A stretch of 12,504 bases of DNA from an uncultured Bacilli bacterium (GCA_947627405.1 CANQVY010000026.1:1-12504); one strand, 5' to 3'. Counted from the stretch's first letter, positions 1 through 6,882 are shown. Numbers and translations are program-made. Notes: generated by a model not told the origin, from the letters alone.

Positions 1-23
1 GTAATACAAAAACCTATTTTCAT
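1..23 (-). CDS. dpaB: Dipicolinate synthase subunit B, first 7 codons only (partial)
   Basis: A start codon at 21-23 on the minus strand opens a frame reading MKIGFCIT to the window edge. It overlaps the dpaA stop as ATGA, and a strong ribosome binding site (AGGGGG, about 30-35) lies 6 bases ahead. DpaB (SpoVFB) is the flavoprotein-like partner of DpaA and begins with a similar strand, IGF-x-IT followed by G, in the nucleotide-binding fold. The identity rests mainly on its position directly after dpaA and on this short N-terminal match. Only 23 bases are visible, so the rest of the protein cannot be judged. Confidence 0.7.
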
Positions 24-832
24 AAATTTCCCCCTAAATCTTTTTTTATTTTCTTTGATAAAATCTTACCGGCTTTATCTGGAGCATACTTAGAAGGAAT
101 AGAAGAAAATAATTTATAGTTTGAATAATTTTTTGATATGTCTTTAGCAACTCCATATGGATAAGAGGCAATATCTAAAATATAGGGATTTTTTTCTTGT
201 AAAAGACTTTCTTCTATAATATTTTTTGGTACTGTATTGATGATGAAATCACTTTTTTGAAAGTGTATTTTCATTTGTTCTGGATTAGTAGTTAAGAAAA
301 ATTTATCGGCAAAAGCATGGATCAATTCTTCGTGATTGGTACCAATAGTTACCTTATATTCTGTAAAAACCGCTGCCAATTTACTACCTAAATTTCCAAA
401 ACCTAAAATCGTTATTTCTTTTATTTTACGTTTTTTTACTTCTTCTACAACTCCCTCTATTGTTAATATATCGTTTTCATTATTTACTTTTTTATCTTCA
501 AGAAAAGAAACGATTTTTCTACCGCTAAGTAATTCTTTCATTGTATCGTTTATAATTCCCGTATAGAAAATACATCCCTTTTTACAGCATTTAAAAAAAT
601 CTTTATCTATAGTTAGATTTTTATTCAATGTATTGATTTCTAAATTTTGATTTATTCCTAGTATTGGTAAAATAATGATATCATAACGTGATATATCTAG
701 ATCATCAAGCCCTATCTTAGTTACGTTTTCATTTAAATCTATTTCTTCAAAACCAATACAATCTACACTTTTTTCTAAATTATTCATTAATGAAATATAT
801 CTTTTATCTCCTCCAAGTACAATTATTTTCAT
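20..832 (-). CDS. dpaA: Dipicolinate synthase subunit A
   Basis: With DpaB this makes dipicolinic acid from a lysine-pathway intermediate (dihydrodipicolinate or its hydroxylated form) in the mother cell; the product fills the spore core as its calcium chelate. The 270-residue protein aligns along its length with B. subtilis SpoVFA (about 297 residues). It has an N-terminal VLGGDKR start, a strand DIIILPI near residue 51, a TIEG segment near 124, a Rossmann NAD(P)-binding GFGNLG at 144-149, DFIINTVP near 195, LDIAS near 219, and the C-terminal SIPSKYAPDKAG block near 244. GGAGG lies 7 bases before the ATG. The stop overlaps the dpaB start (ATGA), so the pair is probably translationally coupled. 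Upstream is ileS, with a weak terminator between, so its own promoter is expected; no clear sporulation-sigma site was found in the 60-base gap. Confidence 0.9.
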   Translation of the reverse strand: MKIIVLGGDKRYISLMNNLEKSVDCIGFEEIDLNENVTKIGLDDLDISRYDIIILPILGINQNLEINTLNKNLTIDKDFFKCCKKGCIFYTGIINDTMKELLSGRKIVSFLEDKKVNNENDILTIEGVVEEVKKRKIKEITILGFGNLGSKLAAVFTEYKVTIGTNHEELIHAFADKFFLTTNPEQMKIHFQKSDFIINTVPKNIIEESLLQEKNPYILDIASYPYGVAKDISKNYSNYKLFSSIPSKYAPDKAGKILSKKIKKDLGGNL

Positions 833-880
833 AAATACCTCCTCTACTATATCTTATTAATGGTAGGTATTTTACGTGAT

Positions 881-903
881 AAAAAAAGAAGTTTATCTTC
901 TTT
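881..903 (-). terminator. Weak intrinsic terminator at the end of ileS
   Basis: On the minus strand AAAGAAG (903-897) pairs with CTTCTTT (891-885) around a 5-base loop and runs into a T tract ending at 881. The ileS stop codon (895-893) sits inside the loop. The stem has only two G-C pairs, so termination may be leaky and some ileS transcripts could continue into dpaA. Confidence 0.5.
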
Positions 904-3900
904 CTACATCTAAATAAACTTCTATTCCATTTAAATTATAACTTTCTGTTAAATTTTCTTTTTTACTTACTTCAATAGCCAGTGTTTCTTTTTTGATCAT
1001 ATCCATATAATCTTTGATTGCTTCTTCAAATTCTTTATTTTCTCCATAATATAAATTAATACGATCGGTAATTTCAAAATCTTTGTTTTTCCTTATATTC
1101 TGCACTTTTGAAATGAGTTCTCTTACAATTCCTTCATTGATTAGATCTTGTGTTAAGGTTGTATTTAATATAATAAAATTATTATTTTCCATACCAACAT
1201 TAAATCCTTCTTTGGAAGAGATACGAATATCAACCATTTCACTTGTTATCTCTTTTTGTTCTTTATTCATTTCTAAAGTAATGGATTGATTTCTTTGTAA
1301 AGTGGAAATCTCATCACTTGTTAATCTTTCCAAACACTCTTGAAATTGTTTCATAAGTGGACCAAAAATTTTCCCTGCGACCTTAAAGTTTGGCTTGACA
1401 GAAAGATTCATATATTGGTTTAAATCCTCTACAAAAGAGACCTCTTTTATATTTAATTCTTCTGCGATTAATGGAATTAAATCAGATAAAAGTTCTTTGT
1501 TTTTTCCATCAATTAGTGCTTTACTTAATGGTTGTCTTACTTTTATTTTAGCTTCTTCTCGAACGTAACGTCCTATAGAAATAAGTTCTCTGACTAAATC
1601 CATTCTATTTTCGATATGTTCATTCATTTTTTCTTGATCATAAGTTGGATAATCGGTTAAGTGAACAGATTCTTCTCCTGTTAAATTACGATATAATTCT
1701 TCAGATAAAAATGGTGTAATAGGTGCGATTAATTTTGATAATCCAACTAATACTTCATAAGTTGTTCTATATACACTTTTCTTAGAAGTATTTAACTGAC
1801 TTCCCCAGAATCGATTTCGATTTCTTCTTATATACCAGTTGGATAAATCTTCAGATACAAAGGAAGAAAGATAGTGAACGACTTTATTTAGGTCATATTC
1901 ATCAAAAGCATCTCGAACATTTTTTATTAGTTTATTATATTTTGATAATAGCCATTTATCTATTTCTTCTCTTTGTTCATATGGTACTTGACATTGATCC
2001 GTATCAACTTCATCAATATTTGCATACATAGCAAAGAAACTATATGTATTTTTTAATGGATTGAAAAACTTAGAATAAACTTCTTTTAACCCATCAATAT
2101 CAAATTTTAATGGTGTCCAAACTGGAGATACATAAGGTAAATAAAATCTTACAGTATCTGCCCCATATTCTTTAATGGTTGAGAATGGTTCTACAATATT
2201 TCCACGAGACTTAGACATTTTCTTTCCTTCAGCATCTAGAAGCAAATCATTTACTAAAACATTTTTAAATGGGGAACAGCCTTTCACAAATGTAGAAATA
2301 ACCATTAATGTATAGAACCAACCACGTGTTTGGTCAATACCTTCACAAATGAAATCAGCTGGAAATTGACTTTCCCAAAGTTCTTGATTTTCAAATGGAT
2401 AATGATATTGCGCAAAAGGCATAGATCCTGAATCAAACCAACAATCTAATACATCTGGAATACGATTCATATTTTTTCCACATTTTGGACATTTTAAATG
2501 AATCTGGTCAATATATGGTTTATGTAAATCAAAATCTTCTTTGATTTCCTCAATAGCCATTTCTTTTAATTCTTTTATTGATCCTACCATATGAGTATAG
2601 CCACATTCACATTTAAAATAAGGAATTGGACTACCCCAATATCTACTTCTAGAAACATTCCAATCACGGGCATTTGCTAGCCAGTTTGCAAATCTTTTTT
2701 CTCCAACATAAGCTGGATACCAATTTACTTTTTCATTTGCTTTTACTAACTTATCAGTCATTTCGCTTACTTTAATATAATAACTTGGCATAGAATAATA
2801 GATTAATGGTGTATCGCAACGCCAACAATGTGGGTATTCATGCGCAATCTTTTGTTTTTTGAAGAGTTTCCCATTTTCTTTTAAATATTCAACGACTTCT
2901 TCGTTCACATCGTGTACAAAACGTCCATTCCAAATACCTCCCACATAACAACCATCTTTTCCAACAGGATTTAAATATGGTAAATCGTATTTTTTACCAA
3001 CAGTGGCATCATCTTCACCAAAAGCTGGCGCTATATGAACGATTCCTGTACCATCTTCCATTGTTACGTAAGAATCACATGTAACATAAAAAGCTTTTTT
3101 ATCTACATCGAAAGATGGAATTAATTGTTCATATTCCATGTATTCTAAATCTTTTCCTTTATATTCTTTTAAAATTTCAACTTCTTCCCCTAAGACAGCA
3201 TGAACCAATGCTTTGGCTACAATAAATTTCAAGCCTTTAGAATCTACTAAAACATAATCCGCCTCTGGATTTACACATAAAGCTACATTTGCAATTAATG
3301 TCCAAGGAGTAGTCGTCCATGCAAGAAAATAAACGTCTTCCTCTTTCTTTTTGAATGGTACAATAACCGTAATTGCTGTATCTGTTTGATAATTTTGAGC
3401 GACTTCATGAGTAGCAAGACCTGTTCCACAATGTGGGCAATATGGCACTACTCTGGTTCCCTCATAGAACATGCCTTCCTCAAACATTTTCTTTAAAATC
3501 CACCATTCTGTTTCAATGTATTCATTTTTATAAGTAAGATATGGATGTTCTACATCGAAAAACTGTCCCATTTTTTTTGTTAAATTGGTAAAGGCGTCTT
3601 CATTTTCTCGAACACTATTTCTACATTCTTCATTGAATTTTTCAATACCCAATTCTTCAATTTCTTTTTTAGAAGAAATTCCTAATTTTTTTTCTACATG
3701 ATTTTCTATAGGCAAACCATGTGTATCCCAACCAATTTTTCGAATAACTTTTTTGCCATTCATTACATGATATTTTGTGATGGTATCCTTTAAATTCTTG
3801 GATACCATATGATGAAGCCCTGGAAATCCATTAGCAAAAGCGGGTCCATCGTAAAAAACAAAGGTTTCATTATTCTCTCTATTTTTTACTTGACTATCAT

Positions 3901-3988
3901 GCATCTTATTGATACTTCCCCAAGATTTTAAGATATCCTCTTCTACTTCATTTACTGGTCTTTTATCTAATTCTTTAAATTTTTTCAT
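893..3988 (-). CDS. ileS: Isoleucyl-tRNA synthetase, type 2 (eukaryote-like), altered HIGH motif
   Basis: Charges tRNA-Ile with isoleucine in the cytoplasm. At 1031 residues it has the length and domain order of type 2 IleRS. The catalytic start DGPAFANG is at 47-54. The HIGH site reads GLHH at 57-60, where HxGH is usual. The GWDTHGLP block is at 86-93, and KMSKS at 590-594. The CP1 editing domain carries WTTTPWT (224-230) and GTGIVHIAPAFGEDD (313-327), including the Asp expected to hold the amino group of misacylated substrate. Two probable zinc sites are C184/C187 with C388/C391, and C460/C462 with C500/C503. An anticodon-binding helical domain and the long C-terminal domain typical of this type follow. 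AAAGGAGG precedes the ATG. A T-box with a predicted Ile specifier lies 1.75 kb upstream across four small genes, and an extended -10 box lies just upstream. No frameshift or truncation is seen. Confidence 0.96.
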   Translation of the reverse strand: MKKFKELDKRPVNEVEEDILKSWGSINKMHDSQVKNRENNETFVFYDGPAFANGFPGLHHMVSKNLKDTITKYHVMNGKKVIRKIGWDTHGLPIENHVEKKLGISSKKEIEELGIEKFNEECRNSVRENEDAFTNLTKKMGQFFDVEHPYLTYKNEYIETEWWILKKMFEEGMFYEGTRVVPYCPHCGTGLATHEVAQNYQTDTAITVIVPFKKKEEDVYFLAWTTTPWTLIANVALCVNPEADYVLVDSKGLKFIVAKALVHAVLGEEVEILKEYKGKDLEYMEYEQLIPSFDVDKKAFYVTCDSYVTMEDGTGIVHIAPAFGEDDATVGKKYDLPYLNPVGKDGCYVGGIWNGRFVHDVNEEVVEYLKENGKLFKKQKIAHEYPHCWRCDTPLIYYSMPSYYIKVSEMTDKLVKANEKVNWYPAYVGEKRFANWLANARDWNVSRSRYWGSPIPYFKCECGYTHMVGSIKELKEMAIEEIKEDFDLHKPYIDQIHLKCPKCGKNMNRIPDVLDCWFDSGSMPFAQYHYPFENQELWESQFPADFICEGIDQTRGWFYTLMVISTFVKGCSPFKNVLVNDLLLDAEGKKMSKSRGNIVEPFSTIKEYGADTVRFYLPYVSPVWTPLKFDIDGLKEVYSKFFNPLKNTYSFFAMYANIDEVDTDQCQVPYEQREEIDKWLLSKYNKLIKNVRDAFDEYDLNKVVHYLSSFVSEDLSNWYIRRNRNRFWGSQLNTSKKSVYRTTYEVLVGLSKLIAPITPFLSEELYRNLTGEESVHLTDYPTYDQEKMNEHIENRMDLVRELISIGRYVREEAKIKVRQPLSKALIDGKNKELLSDLIPLIAEELNIKEVSFVEDLNQYMNLSVKPNFKVAGKIFGPLMKQFQECLERLTSDEISTLQRNQSITLEMNKEQKEITSEMVDIRISSKEGFNVGMENNNFIILNTTLTQDLINEGIVRELISKVQNIRKNKDFEITDRINLYYGENKEFEEAIKDYMDMIKKETLAIEVSKKENLTESYNLNGIEVYLDVERR

Positions 3989-4035
3989 CGTTTTTCCTCC
4001 TTTTATTTATCCATTACTATAATTCAATTTCTTTT

Positions 4036-4044
4036 ATTATAACA
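4036..4044 (-). promoter_or_regulatory. Possible internal promoter for ileS (extended -10)
   Basis: The minus strand reads TGTTATAAT here, a perfect TGn-TATAAT extended -10 box. Transcription would start about 40 bases before the ileS ATG. No -35 match exists at the expected distance (the site is all A), which an extended -10 can tolerate. It overlaps the stop codon of the 62-codon gene. TATAAT-like strings are common in AT-rich DNA, so this is a candidate only. Confidence 0.4.
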
Positions 4045-4225
4045 TATTGTTTTGCGATTTTTTTATTTTTTGTTTATACTTTTTCTTTGTATTAAAATCT
4101 TTTTTATAATTGGTTTTCATGATTTGTGGTAGTGTTACATCAAAGAAATGTACATAAGATTGAAAAACATTTTCATGGTAATCAAACACAAATTCTGTAA
4201 ACGCTTTTTCAACTGCTTTATGCAT
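4037..4225 (-). CDS. Small unknown protein, fourth gene after the T-box
   Basis: A 62-residue protein of no recognised family. AAAGGA lies about 8 bases before the ATG. The gene starts 23 bases after the stop of the preceding 95-codon gene, which supports a shared transcript. The first 40 residues are mixed and aromatic-rich (EFVFDYHENVFQSYVHFFD near 11-29). The last 25 are strongly basic (KKKYKQKIKK near 47-56). There is no membrane segment, signal peptide or cysteine motif. A chance ORF is possible at this length, but the ribosome site, spacing and position within a run of co-directional genes favour a real gene. Confidence 0.55.
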   Translation of the reverse strand: MHKAVEKAFTEFVFDYHENVFQSYVHFFDVTLPQIMKTNYKKDFNTKKKYKQKIKKSQNNML

Positions 4226-4248
4226 AAGTCTATCCTTTGTATATATTT

Positions 4249-4536
4249 CTAACGGGCTTTTTTGATTTTTATTTTTTTCAGTTGTCCATCCATTTGTAAA
4301 GCTGTTTGTAAAGCAATTAGTGCATTTTCATAATCATTATCGGAAATTTTCCAATCCATAATGATTGCAGCTAAAATTCCTCTTCTTGCATTCAAATGAT
4401 TCCATTGTGGATGATTAATGCATACTTTTAAATAATTTAAATATATACCATCTAGTCTTATTTTAGGAACTTTACAATCACAGAAATTATCTATAATGGC
4501 ATTTTTAATAGCATAAGAAAGTTCTTCTTTTGTCAT
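4249..4536 (-). CDS. Unknown 95-residue protein, third gene after the T-box
   Basis: I do not recognise the family. The ATG overlaps the stop of the preceding gene as ATGA (4533-4536), a classical sign of translational coupling, so both products are probably needed together. The protein looks soluble and mostly helical: a charged N-terminus (MTKEELSYAIKNAIIDNF), a CDC pair at 19-21, HPQWNHLNARRG near 37-48, and a hydrophobic ILAAIIMDW stretch near 49-57 that is too short and interrupted for a membrane span. It ends in a basic tail (LKKIKIKKAR). No catalytic motif stands out. Confidence 0.72.
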   Translation of the reverse strand: MTKEELSYAIKNAIIDNFCDCKVPKIRLDGIYLNYLKVCINHPQWNHLNARRGILAAIIMDWKISDNDYENALIALQTALQMDGQLKKIKIKKAR

Positions 4537-5102
4537 TGTGATTTTTCCTTTACTTTATTCTTTTGTCTTGTAGCTGTTGCTTTTGCAACTTTGTTATAGA
4601 GATCATCCATTAAATTCATTTGATCAAAAGTATCTATAAAATCATTAAAAGATTGATTTGGCTTATTCATAAAATTTAAAAAGGCATCAGAAAAAGCAAA
4701 AAAATCTTCCGTACGAAAGCAAAAATAATGATCATAATCTACTTTTGGCTTACTCTCATAAACATAGCCTAGATCATTTTTATATACTTCAAATGGTTCT
4801 TCATACATTTTTAAAGCGCAAAACATAGCTACGAGATAATTATCTTGTGTTTTTTTTATGATTGGTTTGTCTTTTAATGCAAGTAAAAGACACGCTACAT
4901 GATCAAACATGTTTAATTCATGACATGCACTCATAAATATTGAGTTCTTATATTGTTTTTGATATTTTTCACAATTTCTTTGATATTGCTTATACAGCAA
5001 TTGATATCTTTTTTCAAGAACCATTTGATTTAAACCTGCTATGTCAAGGGCATAATCTAAATAAGTATAAATTTGTATTTCTTTTAATCCAATATTATTC
5101 AT
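4533..5102 (-). CDS. Unknown 189-residue protein, second gene after the T-box
   Basis: No family is recognised. It starts 38 bases after the stop of orf193, with AAAGGA about 7 bases ahead of the ATG, and its TGA stop overlaps the next start. The sequence is rich in Tyr, Phe, Lys and Gln, with a helical Tyr/Gln/Lys-rich run near residues 30-52 (KRYQLLYKQYQRN and onward), a short hydrophobic HVACLLLAL near 68-76, and a Phe-rich acidic stretch near 120-160 (HYFCFRTEDFFAFSDAF, then DFIDTFDQMN). The last 18 residues are basic and low in complexity (ATATRQKNKVKEKSQ). There is no signal peptide or clear membrane helix. It is probably a cytoplasmic protein acting with its neighbours. Confidence 0.75.
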   Translation of the reverse strand: MNNIGLKEIQIYTYLDYALDIAGLNQMVLEKRYQLLYKQYQRNCEKYQKQYKNSIFMSACHELNMFDHVACLLLALKDKPIIKKTQDNYLVAMFCALKMYEEPFEVYKNDLGYVYESKPKVDYDHYFCFRTEDFFAFSDAFLNFMNKPNQSFNDFIDTFDQMNLMDDLYNKVAKATATRQKNKVKEKSQ

Positions 5103-5140
5103 AAATCTTTTCCTTTCTTCTTGCTTACTTTATTCTCATT

Positions 5141-5722
5141 TTATGCTTTAGTGTTCTCTTTTATTTTCGAGTTTAACCTTGAGTTTTTTTCTTTACTATC
5201 TTTTTGTTTAAAAATATCATGACATTTTTGCTCTAAAAACAAACTATATCCGTAAATATTTTTCCATATATAATTAGGATCCTCTTCCTTTAATGTTTTG
5301 AAACTTTCTTTTATCTTTTGATAAGCTGATGGACAATCATCTCGAAATTTATAAATATCTATTTTTTCTGATTCATAAGTCAATTGATCATGAAAGATTC
5401 CTTGATAACTACATATATTTCTATTACTTAAAAATAAAAGCGTAGCTGAAGCGGCAATCATTTTAACTTGATCTTGATCAAAATTTTTCTTATCTTTTAA
5501 CGTGTTTTTTATGCTTTCAAAGAATACAGCTGCTCTTTGGAAAGAGTCAAGTGTTCCCTTGAAATATTCAAAGCCACAAATAACCGTTGTAGTAAATGCA
5601 TAATCACGAAGAATTGTCTTAAAATCTGTACTTGAAATAGAATCACTTATCGCATTATCCAAATATCCAAATTCTAAACATTCTTTCATATACATGATCT
5701 CTTCGTCACATAATCTTTCCAT
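5141..5722 (-). CDS. Unknown 193-residue protein, first gene under T-box control
   Basis: The first gene after the T-box terminator. The frame can be extended upstream to a TTG at 5737, but that would place the ribosome site inside the gene; AGGAGG at 5729-5735 points to the ATG at 5722, giving MERLCDEE. I do not recognise the family. It looks cytoplasmic and helical, with an acidic N-terminus (DEEIMYMKECLEFGYLDN), a small hydrophobic segment near 87-96 (MIAASATLLFL), scattered single cysteines, IWKNIYGYSLFLEQ near 152-165, and a Lys/Glu/Asn-rich C-terminal tail of about 25 residues. Its place directly after the leader means its expression should follow tRNA charging, presumably of tRNA-Ile. 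It could serve isoleucine supply, a starvation response or IleRS itself; the sequence does not decide. Confidence 0.78.
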   Translation of the reverse strand: MERLCDEEIMYMKECLEFGYLDNAISDSISSTDFKTILRDYAFTTTVICGFEYFKGTLDSFQRAAVFFESIKNTLKDKKNFDQDQVKMIAASATLLFLSNRNICSYQGIFHDQLTYESEKIDIYKFRDDCPSAYQKIKESFKTLKEEDPNYIWKNIYGYSLFLEQKCHDIFKQKDSKEKNSRLNSKIKENTKA

Positions 5723-5740
5723 TGCAATCCTCCTCAAAAT

Positions 5741-5773
5741 AAAAAAAGATTCTATCCTAAGGACGAATCTTTT
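5741..5773 (-). terminator. T-box regulated terminator
   Basis: AAGATTC (5771-5765) pairs with GAATCTT (5752-5746), with an inner TCC/GGA (5763-5761 with 5757-5755), followed by a run of T to 5741. It competes with the antiterminator because the segment CGTCCTTA belongs to both structures. The first ribosome site of the operon lies 6 bases beyond the T run. Confidence 0.9.
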
Positions 5774-5958
5774 CGTGGTACCACCTTAATTTACTATATT
5801 CCTATAGTCTCTCTACTATAACGCGTTACCGTTTTTATCTTATCCATAAAACCATAAAAGAAGTGATCTAAATATAATTCTACTAACTATTTTCACCATT
5901 CATAGTCTCTCTTTAAGTATCCCTTATATTCCGTCTTCTTACTTGTTTCACATATGTC
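5741..5958 (-). promoter_or_regulatory. T-box leader, predicted tRNA-Ile specifier (ATC)
   Basis: A T-box riboswitch: uncharged tRNA binds the leader and lets transcription continue. The T-box element AAGGTGGTACCACG is at 5787-5774. The antiterminator can form from TAAGG (5788-5784 region) with CCTTA (5762-5758). Stem I has the AGAGAG element, then a hairpin ACTAT/ATAGT around GAATGGTGAAA, matching the family's distal loop. A lower helix AAGAAG/CTTCTT and an upper helix AATATAA/TTATATT enclose a loop containing TAG-ATC-A. ATC at 5865-5867 has the expected spacing (about 18 bases) from the distal hairpin and a following purine, so it is the best specifier, reading Ile. A further hairpin TATAGT/ACTATA lies at 5803-5820. 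The specifier call is made by eye; the T-box itself is certain. Confidence 0.93.
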
Positions 5959-5962
5959 TAGT

Positions 5963-5991
5963 ATTATACCACTAAATTTATTCGAGTTCAA
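5963..5991 (-). promoter_or_regulatory. Promoter of the T-box operon
   Basis: TTGAAC (5991-5986), a 17-base spacer and TATAAT (5968-5963) preceded by TGG, giving a sigma-A promoter with extended -10. Transcription should start near 5957, just ahead of T-box stem I. The -35 box lies inside the last codons of divIVA and the -10 box just beyond its stop. Confidence 0.82.
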
Positions 5992-6409
5992 GTTTTTCTA
6001 TTTCTTCAACAACTGTTAATTGTTGTTCTACGACCGATTTTAATTTATTTTTAAAAATTCTAGTATTTCTTAGAAGGGTATCACTTTCCATTTCTATTTT
6101 TTCTGCTCGAAGTAAAGCCTCATTTACAATACGATTGGCGTTATGCCTAGCATCTCTTACGATCATATCCGATTCTTCTCTTGCCATACGTTTAATGTTA
6201 TCAGAAGCCTCTTGTGCATTAAATATTGCTTGTTTTAATGTTCCTTCCATTCTTTTATAATGTTCTATTTCTTCTCTTAATTTTATTAATTCTTTTTCTT
6301 GCTTTTTTACGCGATTGATAATTCCTTCCGTTTGTTTAATTACTTCACCAACAAAAAGGTTAACTTCTTTACGATTGTAACCATTTTCTTCATAACTAAA
6401 CTTTTCCAT
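5978..6409 (-). CDS. divIVA: DivIVA-family cell division / polarity protein
   Basis: DivIVA proteins are coiled-coil scaffolds that collect at division sites and poles. The 143-residue product aligns with B. subtilis DivIVA through the N-terminal GYNRKEVNLFVGEV (10-23), a first coiled coil near 24-55 with heptads of Glu/Lys/Leu, AQEASDNIKRMAREE and ARHNANRIVNEAL in the central part, and a closing coil to residue 143. It is a little shorter than the B. subtilis protein (164 residues): about 9 residues are missing at the front, and the acidic C-terminal tail is reduced. The residues matching the membrane-inserting Phe17-Arg18 are Glu8-Asn9 here. GAGGTGAT precedes the ATG. It follows sepF by 38 bases, in the order seen in other Bacillota, ahead of the ileS T-box. 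Confidence 0.9.
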   Translation of the reverse strand: MEKFSYEENGYNRKEVNLFVGEVIKQTEGIINRVKKQEKELIKLREEIEHYKRMEGTLKQAIFNAQEASDNIKRMAREESDMIVRDARHNANRIVNEALLRAEKIEMESDTLLRNTRIFKNKLKSVVEQQLTVVEEIEKLELE

Positions 6410-6424
6410 GTATTATCACCTCGC

Positions 6425-6442
6425 TACTTTATTATTAAAGTA
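6425..6442. repeat. Short perfect inverted repeat ahead of divIVA
   Basis: TACTTTA and TAAAGTA form a 7-base-pair stem around a 4-base loop, between the sepF stop and the divIVA ribosome site. There is no T tract, so it is not a terminator. It could act as a minor mRNA processing or stability element, or be chance in AT-rich DNA. Confidence 0.35.
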
Positions 6443-6447
6443 CCTTA

Positions 6448-6882
6448 TTACCAATTAAATTCATCATCATCCGTTTGTGTTTTTTTTCTAGCGGTAGTCG
6501 TTTTTGGTGTTTTACTTGCGGCTTGATCGTCGGAAATTTTCCCATCAACTTCTACATTGTTTGGCGTACATAAAAAGATGCCTCCGCCCAATTTTTGTAA
6601 ATCCCCTCCAATAGCATACAAAGTTCCACTTAAAAAATCTACAATTCTCTTAGCTTGATCTGGTGTAACTCTTTTTAAATTCACAACCACTGCATTTCTT
6701 GATTTCAAATAATCTGCAATTTGTTGGGATTCAGAGAAAGCTCTAGGTTCTAATAAAATCATTTTACTTCCTCCGTTTTTTACAGAAGAACCTTTTACAG
6801 GTTGTTCGTAGAATTCATCTTCTACTGTTTCTTCCGCTGTATCTCCCCCATCTAACATTTTCTTTAGTTTATCAAAAGCCAT
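6448..6882 (-). CDS. sepF: Cell division protein SepF
   Basis: SepF bundles FtsZ and tethers the Z-ring to the membrane. The 144-residue protein has the full family plan: an N-terminal amphipathic helix (MAFDKLKKML) for membrane binding, an acidic variable linker to about residue 38, then the conserved core with EPRAFSESQQIADYL (46-60), AVVVNLKRV (64-72), DQAKRIVDFLSG (75-86), YAIGGDLQKLGGGIFLCTP (89-107) and NNVEVDG (108-114). A Thr/Lys-rich tail follows and ends in Trp, as in B. subtilis SepF. AAGGAGAGG precedes the ATG. It lies between herA (47 bases upstream) and divIVA; the ylmG and ylmH genes that often separate sepF from divIVA are missing. Confidence 0.96.
   Translation of the reverse strand: MAFDKLKKMLDGGDTAEETVEDEFYEQPVKGSSVKNGGSKMILLEPRAFSESQQIADYLKSRNAVVVNLKRVTPDQAKRIVDFLSGTLYAIGGDLQKLGGGIFLCTPNNVEVDGKISDDQAASKTPKTTTARKKTQTDDDEFNW

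Noticed and set aside
833..880. Sigma-K or sigma-E promoter for dpaA
   Set aside because: GATATAGTA and CATTAATAA resemble the sigma-K -10 box, but neither has a -35 AC at a suitable distance.
336..1289. Plus-strand ORFs inside dpaA and ileS (336-566, 1083-1289)
   Set aside because: Antisense shadows of conserved genes; the hydrophobic composition is what antisense of Lys/Glu-rich coding DNA gives.
5723..5737. TTG start five codons upstream for the first T-box gene
   Set aside because: The ribosome site AGGAGG lies within this stretch and fits the ATG at 5722.
6299..6526. Plus-strand ORF across the divIVA-sepF junction with a hydrophobic tail
   Set aside because: It is antisense to two recognised genes and has no ribosome site.
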